Below are positions 1 to 9,800 of a stretch of 64,000 nucleotides of DNA, piece after piece. The translations under genes and the position numbers were made by a program. Under the pieces are notes generated by a model that did no database searches, was not told the DNA's origin, and was given only the letters and a program-made list of their open reading frames with translations. The first letter of the stretch is position 1. Each line of letters starts with the position of its first letter. This DNA is from Daphnia pulex (Eukaryota; Arthropoda; Branchiopoda; Diplostraca; Daphniidae): NCBI RefSeq assembly GCF_021134715.1, contig NC_060025.1:9424001-9488000 (forward strand). The letters run 5' to 3'.

Positions 1-2883
1 AATGTCGGCAATCCAGGCAATCTCGTACTTTCTGAAGCGTATTAGCACTGATAGGAGATCCGGATTGAGATTTGGTCCGGTCTCCAACACGTCGTTCAGA
101 CTTGGGCCGAATTTCGTTTTTGCTGCTCCATCAAAGACGGGTCTGATTTTCGTCGTTGATTTGTCGCCTCTGAAGATCGGATGATGTGGGAGATAGGTGT
201 GAAGTTCTTCGTAGTCCATGTTCGCCTCCTCGACGAATTTGCTGTCGATGAGCTTTTGGATTTCTGCGTGGTAATTCACCAAGTCTCCTGGATTTTTTCT
301 CAATCTTGTTATTGTGCTTTCCACTCTTCCGGTGGCCAACGGGAGATTTTTCTGAAGTCTCCACTTGTCAGTTGTCCAAGGGATCGGTGTACAGTATCTT
401 CCATCTGGCCATCTCGTTATTTTTTCGTCAAAGAAATCGAAGCGATCATCCGATTCCACTGCATCAGCGCCTTCAAGGTTCGCAAAATTTTCTATTTTCC
501 AGAAAAGAGAAAGGTCGAAATTAGCAGCAACTTGTTCTTCCTTCTCAAACCATTTACTATCTTCTTCTCCGCTGGATCCGATTGGGGCATCTGAGAATGA
601 CGCTCCTATTGGCGTAGTTTGGGGACTGGCCGTTCCAGTCTCCTTTTCCATCGGAGTTTTGTTTGCTTGAGTTGAAAGGATTTTTCTTTTTTGGCTACTT
701 GTCGCGAATGTTGACGTAATCTGTGGAATCGGGTAACTTGATGTTAAAATTAAATTTTGGATTACTTGAGTTCCTGTCTTCGATTTTGCTTCTTGAGATG
801 GTCCAGCAATCATTCTTCCGAGTTTCGTTTGAAACGCGCGCAATCCGCATGGACTCTGTATGGCGGCTTCATTCGACATGATCTGGAACATCTGGTCCAT
901 TCCGACTAAAATTCCAATTGGCTGATCTTCGGTGTGTGCCATCTCGAATCTGTCGTCGGCCAATTTTTCGTTTTGGATCCAGAGGCTGTTTGCAAATTCG
1001 GATCCTACGTACGGGCCGGTATCTGAAATGTGATCCGATTCTAAAGCCATTAGTGTAACTTTTGGGGCGCCTTGCCAGGTGCCCCTTACTTGCATTTCGA
1101 CGTTTTTTGTCATTTCGGGCTTGTTGGGTTCCTTTTTCTTAAACACTCTTGTGCTGATGTTTTCCACCGCTACTGTCTTCATGTTAAGTTGCGATGAGAG
1201 TGATTTCAGCACCCAAGAACGATGACTTCCGTCGTCTGCAAATAAAATCGCTCTTGTTTCGTTACCGTTTTGGCCGCTGATGATGACTGTTGCCGTTTTC
1301 AGCATCAATTGTCCAAAGCTGCTTGCACAGGCTGTGGTTGTCAAAGTTGGATCGCTGGCCACGATTATTGCTGCTGTTGTGGGATTGGTGACTCTGACGT
1401 CTCCTTTGTCGCAGAGAGCGGTGTGGTGCCTCCCTCCGCACTTGTTGCAGTTCCGGGCGGATGTGCAATCCTTCAGCGCGTGTTTGTCTCCAAAACAGTT
1501 GACGCACCTTTTCAAATCAAAGATTATCTTTTTCCTTTCCGTCAGCCCTTTCGGACATTTTGTCGGCCAGTGAATTTGGCTGCAGAAGATGCAGGGCCTT
1601 TCGCACACAATCCAACTTGGGTTAAATTTAACGTTTTTATTTTTTAAGGCGGATTTAACCTGAGGAGCTGGACTTGCTTTGGCTCCTACTGCCAATTGTG
1701 ATGCTGTTGCCGGCTGTGGATTTGCCGGTTTGGGCTGTTTAGGAGCTGGAGACGATTTCTCCTTTTCCACACCTTTGATTCGGTTGAACCTTTCGGCCGC
1801 GTCGATTTGATCTCCAATGAATTTGATGACCATCTCGATGTCCGTTGATTTGTTTGTTGGCGATTTTGCCCATTCTTGTTGGAGCCTGGTAGGAATTAAT
1901 TTGATTAATCTTGCTCCGAGGAGTCCGCCAAAGGAACTTGTGGGGACTCCTAACGTTTCCAACGCGCTAATGTGCGATTGGAGATTCAGCTGGAAGCTCC
2001 TCAGAGCTGGAACGTCGTTCCCGTCCTTTACGGGCTGCAAGGCATCCAGTTTCTCAATGTGCGCGTCGATTAGAACGTCCGTCTTCCCGTACATCCTTTT
2101 CAGTTCGTCGATTGCGACTTGGTAATTCGCATCTGTTAATTCAAGATTGTTAACCAACAGGTACGCCTCACCTTTAAGATATTCCTTGAGGTAATCGAAT
2201 TTTTGGACGTTTGAAAGAGATGAAGAGTGGACAGCTGCGTTAAAGGATTCCCAGAATTGGGTCCATTCCAGTACGTCTCCTTTGAAGTGCTTAATTTGTC
2301 GCTGCGGCAATCGTATCGACTGTACGGCTGAAGCTGGGGCTGGTGCTGCCGTCACGTTGATTACTGGCGCGGGAGGTGCCGGAATGGCCGCCATGATTTG
2401 GGCAATAATTTGCGCCATCTGTGCTTGACTTGTTGCTGGATTTGCTGCTTGATTTGCTGCTTGATTTGCCGCTTGATTTGCTGCTTGGCTTGTTGCCTGT
2501 TGTTGGAAGAGCGCTAACAATCGTTTGTCTCTGTCCTCTTCTTTCTTTGCCTCTTGCTTTTCTTTCACGTCGTCCAACCATTCTTGCTTCTTCTGCTTGA
2601 TGATTGATCTTGCTCCAGACACTTCATCTTGAACTTGGAGAAAGGTGTCCAGATCCCCATCAATCTCCTCCTGCGCGGCCTTGGTCGCTATTAATTTCTC
2701 CTTGATTTCTTTTGTTGCGCTTTGGTAGCTTTCGAAGAGACTTTTCAATCTTGTTTCTAAGGTTTCTAGTTCTTTAACATCTTCTTGGGCCATTACTTGA
2801 TTTGCAAATCCGTTGATCCGGGTTATTGCTCTTGTTATGTGGCCTTTGGTGGCTGACCTTGTGTTTTTCATTGACTGAACCAT
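1..2883 (-). CDS. BEL/Pao Gag-Pol polyprotein (N-terminal 961 codons, partial)
   Basis: Start chosen at the ATG at 2883; the frame reads to base 1 without a stop in every part I translated, giving 961 codons. Order from the N-terminus: a coiled-coil-like charged region, an Ala/Asn/Gln repeat (AANQAANQ, near codons 130-150), a DUF1759-type Gag domain (FWESFNAAVHSS, near 2250), and two Cys/His clusters (CxxC...H...C near 1530-1590, then CFGDKHALKDC and CNKCGGRHHTALC near 1390-1440). A DUF1758-type aspartic protease follows near 1200-1250 (ILFADDGSHRSWV), then the beginning of the RT domain near 60-400. The protease loop reads D-D-G where D-S/T-G is usual in retropepsins. Known BEL elements continue with RT, RNase H and integrase, here off the edge. 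The element looks young because no breaks are visible. Confidence 0.85.
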   Translation of the reverse strand, partial: MVQSMKNTRSATKGHITRAITRINGFANQVMAQEDVKELETLETRLKSLFESYQSATKEIKEKLIATKAAQEEIDGDLDTFLQVQDEVSGARSIIKQKKQEWLDDVKEKQEAKKEEDRDKRLLALFQQQATSQAANQAANQAANQAANPATSQAQMAQIIAQIMAAIPAPPAPVINVTAAPAPASAVQSIRLPQRQIKHFKGDVLEWTQFWESFNAAVHSSSLSNVQKFDYLKEYLKGEAYLLVNNLELTDANYQVAIDELKRMYGKTDVLIDAHIEKLDALQPVKDGNDVPALRSFQLNLQSHISALETLGVPTSSFGGLLGARLIKLIPTRLQQEWAKSPTNKSTDIEMVIKFIGDQIDAAERFNRIKGVEKEKSSPAPKQPKPANPQPATASQLAVGAKASPAPQVKSALKNKNVKFNPSWIVCERPCIFCSQIHWPTKCPKGLTERKKIIFDLKRCVNCFGDKHALKDCTSARNCNKCGGRHHTALCDKGDVRVTNPTTAAIIVASDPTLTTTACASSFGQLMLKTATVIISGQNGNETRAILFADDGSHRSWVLKSLSSQLNMKTVAVENISTRVFKKKEPNKPEMTKNVEMQVRGTWQGAPKVTLMALESDHISDTGPYVGSEFANSLWIQNEKLADDRFEMAHTEDQPIGILVGMDQMFQIMSNEAAIQSPCGLRAFQTKLGRMIAGPSQEAKSKTGTQVIQNLILTSSYPIPQITSTFATSSQKRKILSTQANKTPMEKETGTASPQTTPIGASFSDAPIGSSGEEDSKWFEKEEQVAANFDLSLFWKIENFANLEGADAVESDDRFDFFDEKITRWPDGRYCTPIPWTTDKWRLQKNLPLATGRVESTITRLRKNPGDLVNYHAEIQKLIDSKFVEEANMDYEELHTYLPHHPIFRGDKSTTKIRPVFDGAAKTKFGPSLNDVLETGPNLNPDLLSVLIRFRKYEIAWIADI

Positions 2884-3185
2884 TCTTCCTGGTTGTGTAG
2901 CTCTTCAAGAGCTGTTGACTGGGGAAAAGGAGATGAAATAGAGAATTAATTTAATTTTTTTTTTTTTTTCGATCACTTATCGACTGATTTGCCCGTTTCC
3001 TTTTCCTGTTTTCCTTGGGGTTTCGTGGAACGGATGAGTTTCCGTTTTTTGTTTCCACTTTGTTTGAAATCCCTTGGATGTATCTGAAAAAGAATCGATT
3101 TAAATTTGGAGCTAGGGTAATACCCAGGCTCCTGCAAAAATCCGGGCTGGATGACTCAATTAAGTGAATCTGGTTTTTTTCTGTT

Positions 3186-3465
3186 GTTGGTGGCGCCACT
3201 TGCGGCGTGCCACTACACTTTGCGAGAGAGGAAATAAAGTTTTTTTTTTTTTTGGTGGCGCCCCTTGCGGCGTGCCACTACACTGAGCGTGAGCGAGAAA
3301 TAATTTTTTTTTTTTTTTTTGTTGGTGGCGCCCCTTGCGGCGTGCCACTACAGTGAGCGTGAGAGAGAAATAGTTTTTTTTTTTTTCGTTTTTTGTTGGT
3401 GGCGCCCCTTGCGGCGTGCCACTACAGTGAGCGTGAGAGAGAAATAGTTTTTTTTTTTTTCGTTT
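3186..3465. repeat. Four tandem ~70-bp repeats in the BEL leader
   Basis: Four copies of a unit containing GGTGGCGCCCCTTGCGG and a CGTGCCACTACA segment, each followed by a run of 13-17 T. The units begin near 3189, 3254, 3324 and 3398 (spacing 65, 70, 74). The two leftmost (later in element direction) are more diverged than the two rightmost. They lie between the LTR and the Gag start. GTGGC/GCCAC ends could pair within each unit. Function unknown; leader repeats in other LTR elements can bind regulatory proteins, but nothing here shows that. Confidence 0.9.
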
Positions 3466-3491
3466 GGATGCACCGATGTTTCGGGATCCTA

Positions 3492-4376
3492 TGTAAGAGG
3501 GTTTTTTTTCTTTTTTTTTTTAAGGAAGGACAGATGGACAGAGAATATTCATTCAATAATTGTATTTAGCGGTTGTTTTGGAGACCTTTCGGCTCCTCTG
3601 TGAATGTTGAGAGAAAGAGAAAGATTATTTCTGACTCGATACCATCAGCAAGCGAAGAATGGATACGGGAGGACACACGTGCAATGAAAAGAGGAGACGA
3701 AATCCCAGTAGTTTAGCCCAGGCCGATCTATGGGCCAGAGGTTGGGACGGCGTGTTCAATGGCCGCCCCCTCAGGCTAGCCCGACAACGAAAGGCACAAA
3801 AAAGTCGAAAGAAAAAAAATGGAATTTTTGGGCATAGGTTCCCCCCTTTTCTACGTCTTTTTTGTTTTTACAATTTAGTAGTTTTAGTTTGGGCAGATTT
3901 TAACCACCCAACAACAAAAGAAAGAAACAAAGATAAACGTTTGGGGGGTCTAGAATTGTGTAGCCCCAACCGGCTTCACAATTTTGAGTTTTGAGTGAGT
4001 TGATTTGAGTGATTTGAGAGGGAGGACACGGTTATGCACTGGGTTAAAAACCGTTCGAAGGACCATGTAGAAAATGTAATAGGGATGTTCGGCGTGTCGG
4101 GCCGTTTACTTACAGTTTCCAAGTTGAATAAATTAGACACGAACAAAACCGTGTCTTTTACCTCTCGTCTATTTTAACACACTGAATATTGTACAGTAAA
4201 TTGGGGGGGAATAAACAATAGGGGGGTAGGGAAACAACGACTGAATTTGGGGACCAACGACTGAATTTGGGGCCACCTATCGGGGGCCCCCAAGGCAATA
4301 GTCGCGTAGGTGCGCCGGTGTTGTTGTGCGGCGCCCTGATCTCGTCGTCGTCTGTTGGAATGGAATATTCCTAACA
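3492..4376 (-). repeat. Probable 5' LTR of the BEL/Pao element
   Basis: On the minus strand it starts TGTTAG at 4376 and I place its end at CTTACA (3492), giving short imperfect inverted termini of the TG...CA type and about 885 bp. The right boundary is supported by the dispersed-repeat alignment; the left boundary is inferred from the termini alone. No clear primer-binding site beginning TGG directly follows; a CGGTGCATCC stretch about 20 bases downstream resembles the complement of a glycine tRNA 3' end but is weak evidence. Confidence 0.5.
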
Positions 4377-4836
4377 ATGTCTGCCTCTGCCAGCTTTTTA
4401 CACTACAACATTCATTCTAACTCTGGTTTGCAAAATTCAGACCAACATACCTGTCCACATGGTAAATTGTCCATTGCCAAGTGCAAAAACTAATACCTTA
4501 TAGGTTTTATTTACGATTTCTAGCATTTTTTTCGTACTCTTTAAAATTTTCAAAAGAAAAAGAAATTTCACGTGACGTTGGCAAAATTGTAGTCTGCAAT
4601 CTGGGATTGTTTTTCTGAATTTGCATTTGCCAGATTGCCAAAATGAGCCAAAAATTGGCATGTTTTTTAAAATTATTATTTTCTAGTTCTTTTTATTAAA
4701 TTTGTCTTAATGTCAATAAAAATGATTTTAAAAAAAGAAAATAAAATAAAACTTAATTTAATTTAATCATAATCGAATAATACCTGGTAATACGATAAAA
4801 CTAGAAATTGGCAAAACTAGATTTGCAACGCCCACA
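4377..4836. repeat. Dispersed AT-rich repeat, copy 1
   Basis: About 460 bp that align over most of their length with 18009-18424 in the same orientation. Shared landmarks are CTGCCAGCTTTTTACA at the start, a segment around TTTCACGTGACGTT, CATTTGCCAGATTGCCAAAA, and TTTGCAACGC at the end. There is no coding frame conserved between the copies and no clear terminal inverted repeat, so I leave it unclassified. The motif TTTGCAAA/TTGCCAA recurs inside. The BEL element abuts its left edge. Confidence 0.75.
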
Positions 4837-6859
4837 GACTGAAGATTGATTTATAAACGAAATTGAAATCAATAAATATATATATTGGACAGCACCGGCA
4901 ATAATCGCAGGAGAACCACAGCGGTTGGCGGCACTGTTTTATTTCGTTCGCTGTCCGTGTGATTTAATCTGACAAAGTGCGCAGCTTCCCGCTAGTTTCT
5001 TCCAGCAGCAGCACAACTAAACAGTTGAATAACACAATCAACGCACACACTGCTGTGATCTATTAACTGCTCCCCGGGCGTCACCTTCCGTTGCGAGTCA
5101 ACTCGAAAAGAGAACAGAGCAGTAAGAATGAAAGAAACAAGTGGACGAGTGTATATAATAAAAGAGGTCGAACATTCTCAGCAGCTGCTCCGGGCGTCCA
5201 AAAGGAGCAGAGTCTTTTTTTCCAATCAACAGTGTTTCCAACCACTTTCTTTTGCTCTTATTTCGTCGAAAGAAAAAAAGAATTAATAAAATTTAAAAAA
5301 AATCATTTCACCAACAGGTTAGACGTGCCTAGTATATTCAGTTATTGGTTCTTTTTATTTTCAAGTTCAAATCTAAATGAAAAGTCAACCAGATTCAACT
5401 TGTTACATGTCGTTCGTTCCACATTTCGCTATCGAAATAATTTCAATGTTATAGACCTTGCCCGATTATTCCAAATGTCCTCTTATAGAAATGAGAAGTC
5501 AAACTCGTTTGTGTCGTAATTGTGTAACATGTTTCCATATTCTCATGTGTATTGGGCAGGTACAAAAGGTGTTGACGATCCAGTTTAACACACATCGACG
5601 TGAATTAGCTTCTTCGTACAGGCATGCGTAGACACCATTGATGGATTGCAGGTATAGGTCGGTAGCGATTTGATCAGAAACAATACAATTTAGAGTAGAA
5701 CATTGAGTACAGGGTGGAAGGAGAGAAACATGTTGATTATATAGTTTATAGAGTCTCTGTTTTTTGGCAAATTCACGAACCTTTGACATGAAAAAGAAAT
5801 GACTCGAGTTATAAATATACAAGGGGTCTATATAGTTTAGCTTTCAAGTTTGGATTGCCAGCCAATAGTTGAGAGAGAGAATCTTGTACATTCCTCCACG
5901 TTTGTGTAAAACCATTTGACTTAGACTGGGAGCCACGGGTGTAATATTACGCCGACACTGATATTATCATAATAGCCTCCTCCAAATCACAAAATTGGCG
6001 ATGAAACCAAACACGAAAAACAAAAAGAAGAAGAAGGTGAGAAATGAGGGCGAACGCTGTCTGATCTAATCAGGGCGTTAGACGACGACGACACTGTCGG
6101 TTCGAATCGTAAAAAGGAGAGACACAACCAAACAGGGTCAAGGGCACATTCTCTTTGACTTGGAGTCGGTCAAAAGTCCAACCGACGACGACGTGGTGGA
6201 GAGTAAGAAATAGAATCGCTCCTACATGTACATGACGGGGTCGCTCCGCAGTTGGTAGATAAACGGGTCAAGGGAAAGACGTCGAGAAAAAGTTGATCTT
6301 TCTCTTTTCATGCGCAGTTATTGGCCAAATAGTTTGGCCATTCTGTTTAACCATTTGGCTCATTGATTTTCAATCGCATTTACATACATTTGTACACACA
6401 GACGACGGATCTCTCTGTAATAATAATAATAGTTTCCTCACATGTTTGTAACAAGAATTAATTTCAAAGTTGTAGGAGGGATATTGCGCTGCCAAGTTGA
6501 GCGCTGCTGTCGTTATAAATTTCCTGGGAGACCTCGAAATGGATTTATCTAAGACTAGATGGGTCATTCACGCCTGACTGGATTGCAACTTTTTGACGCT
6601 GGGCAAAGAGAAGAGCCAGCCAATAATAATAGATAAACACACGACCTTTTGCTGCTATGAAAAATAGAAAAACAACAAGATGAGAAGAAGAACGGCTAAT
6701 TAGATTTTTAGACCCTGGAAGGGCGTGGTGGTGGTGGTTGCCACTGTGCTGACAGATCTCTTTTGTTCTTGCAATTGTTGCTGGGCCGGCCGCCACTGCT
6801 GATGAGGGACTTGCGTCTACTGCTGGCCTGCAGGTGGGCCCTGCTACTACCGCTGTCCT
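4837..6859. other. Non-coding stretch: receptor 3' UTR and downstream spacer
   Basis: No convincing gene. The right part should include the 3' UTR of the minus-strand receptor that stops at 6860. A TATA-like run (AAATATATATATTGG, about 4873-4888) followed by a possible donor near 5120 could mark a plus-strand transcript, but the open frame at 5091-5519 has no recognisable features and I do not call it. Confidence 0.4.
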
Positions 6860-9800
6860 TTAAATGTGCGATTCGGCCGTGGTGTTGCCGCCGGATGGGT
6901 TGAGGTTGATGGTGAGGCTCGTGGGCGAACCAGCCCCAGCACCAGATAGCAGCCGCTGCTGCTGGGCTGATTGGCACGACTGCTGCTGCTGCTGGGTCGG
7001 GAAATTGGTGCGGAAGACAAACTTCTGCGGGCGAATTGCTGAAGAAGCGGAGCGGCTGCTGTTCACGACAGCGCCGCAAACGGCCGGCGACGATGACGAC
7101 GGCGAGTAGCGGCGCTGCGCTGAGTTGGCACCGCTGCTGCTGTTGAATGAGGAGCAACACCTTGCGCGTGCTGGAGGAGGACCGCCGTTGCTGGCCGATT
7201 CCTGCTGATGCTGGAAACGGCCCGAGTAGCTGGACTTGTAGGCCGCTGGCCCGGTAAATGGCTGGTTGTTGTGGTGGTGGTTGCTGGGCAATAGAACGCG
7301 GCACGATGACAAGTTCTTGCTGTGCTGCGACTGCTGCTGTGGTTGAGTTAAATGGTTGTTGGGGCCGCCGGTGCAGGTCGTGTAGGTGTTGACCCGTTGG
7401 AGCGGGGCACAGCCGTGATCGCCATGGGCGCTCCCGTGAGTGCCGCTCAGACGGGCGCCGCAACAGTCGCAATCGCCCGCCGTTCGGTCGTTCCACTCCC
7501 GTTCGCTCTCCATCAAACAGCGACAGCCACAACGCACGGCCAACACTTGGAAACCCTGGGCGCAAAAAACGGCAGATAAAATCGAATTTTAGTCATTTCA
7601 TTTGATTTCATTCTATCTAATATAATTGCGCCAATCAAGCGGAAGTCAAACATGACTCCCTCGACGTCACAAAAAGCAAAAATGGCCACCGATAAAAAAT
7701 AAATAAAACATGAAAATACTCGATCCGTATCGACACACACACAGAGAAATAAAACAAAGGGCTCAAAATACTCGTGTCAATTTTGAGATGAAAGTTTGGA
7801 TTTTGTTTTGTGTTTGTTTTTGGAACACTAGACGACGTGAAACGACACCCAAAGCTGTGCAATGCTGTCACACTCGCCAGCTGTTTACAATAGAGATGAA
7901 CAAACGATTAGAAAATTATAACGACACACAACAAGATATAAAGAGACAAGGGGACTGATTTGATGTTTCAACAACAAATCTAATTTGGGAAATGCACACA
8001 AGAGGAGAAAGTTTAACGTGTACATTACAGGTTTATAAGCCTGGGTTATTGTTGGTCAATGTTGATTGTTATTTGGTAAATTACCCGAGGGATCGTTCTA
8101 CGATCCTGAAGGGTAATTGAAATTGTATAAGAAATAAATGTAGACGACGACCCTAAGGGTGTAGACCTACATTTATTCAGCTTTTTAAAGAACAAAAAGA
8201 GGGGGGTGTGCTGCCCTTTCCTCTTACCTGCACACGCCCTTTGCCATTCAGACTTATAGCTACAGATCCGTGTACAGGGTTTTAACCAAACACAATTACA
8301 TGTTATCAAACATAATCAGAGAGAATTTCACACATAACTTCCAAATAACAGTTTGAGGGGGATACGAGAAAAAACCTGAGGACTTCAGGGTAAAAAAACT
8401 CTATCCCAAGGTAACATATCATGAAACACAGAAACATGAACATAATGGTTGCAGCAAAAAATAGTGCGCTTCTTCTTCTGGACAGCTCTGCCAACTGCCG
8501 TAACTTGAACACGTAATGGGGCCTTCTTACTTTCTCGCCAGTCTAGTTATTCTTGCTTCTAGAATAACCTCCAGCTTTCCGGCCACGAAAGGTTTGATTT
8601 CTACGCGTTTTTTCCAAAATTGAATGAATCATAATTAAATAAATGATGACACAGGGTGGGTATGGGTGGGAGACAGACCCTTAGGGTCGTCGTCTACATT
8701 TATTTCTTATACAATTTCAATTACCCTTCAGGATCGTAGAACGATCCCTCGGGTAATTTACCAATTGTACTGCGAAATGCATTTCGCCTAGACCCTAAGG
8801 GTGATTTTAAAGCCCAATGATGAATTTTTAATTTTGAACAAACATCGTTTGTGTCGACGCTCGATTGTAAAATCGATTGAACGTCGTTTCTTTTGACCAA
8901 CTTCCGGCTCGCAAGATTGCCTCCACCGGTACGCCGTCACTGACCGCTTTCGAAGCGGCCGCTCCTCTTGTGGAATGCGCCCCAAAACACCGAGTGTTTA
9001 TGCCGGCCTTTTGCAAGAACGATTTAATCCAGCGACTCACTGTACTGGCTGAGACCGGCCTATGGGGCGCGATGAGTGCAACAAATAGTTTTCCTTCGTC
9101 TGTCTCGCGTCTAAACTGATTCGTACGTTCCACAAATTCTTTAAGCGCCAAGACTGGACATAAAATCGGATCCGGATCATTTAATATTGAAAAGGACTGC
9201 AGCGGACCGTTCCGCTGTGCTTTCCGTAACCTATCTAATGAGAATACTACCCCTCTTTCTGAGAAGACGACGGATCGGTAACCAATTGCCGCTATCTCCG
9301 ACGCTCGCATTAAGGTAGCTAACGCTATCATGGTGACCAATTTACTAGCTAAGACGCTCAGGGTAAGGTGTCGGTTTTCGCCCAACGAATTAATAAATTC
9401 TACAACTTGACTCGGGTCCCACATGTCGTTGTACTTGGGCTTGGGGGGATTCTTGTGATAGCAGCCTTTCATTAATCGGACGACAAGCGGATGCGCGCCT
9501 ATCTGAACGCCTTCGATGGACCCCAGGGTCCTGGACAACATAGACCGGTGAATGTTGATTGCGCTATACGACTTGCCCGAGGCCAGCAAGTCGGTGAGGA
9601 ACTGCAAAACCTCGGTTAAATCCGCCGACAAGGGATCCGTATCCCTTCGCACACACCAATGTGTCCAGTTCCGCCATGCGGAATCGTAAGTTGCGAGGGT
9701 GGTCGGTCGATTTCCGGCCACAAGAAGGTCGACCACGTTCGACGAAAAGCCTCTGTCACGCAACTGTCGCCGGACAGTCTCCAAACGGCCAAGTGAAGTG

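Larger units (their letters stand above)
1..4376 (-). mobile_element. BEL/Pao LTR retrotransposon, 5' part, cut by window edge
   Basis: An element on the minus strand consisting of a probable 5' LTR (about 4376 to 3492), a leader with four tandem GC-rich repeats, and one long open frame (2883 to 1) that leaves the window inside reverse transcriptase. Gag, knuckle, protease and RT order is that of BEL/Pao elements. The outer LTR edge is supported by comparison: sequence from 4377 onward matches the second copy of a dispersed repeat at about 18009, so the element appears to have landed at the edge of that repeat. The 3' half, 3' LTR and target duplication lie outside the window. Confidence 0.85.

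Noticed and set aside
3186-3465. Regularly spaced repeats resembling a CRISPR array
   Set aside because: The spacers are pure T runs, unit length varies, and the context is a eukaryotic LTR retrotransposon leader.
5091-5519. 142-codon plus-strand frame
   Set aside because: Composition is that of AT-rich non-coding DNA; no recognisable domain or conserved neighbour.
6708-7565. 285-codon frame on the minus strand overlapping the receptor tail
   Set aside because: It is a shifted frame of the receptor's last exon; the in-phase frame joins TM7 exactly and continues helix 8.
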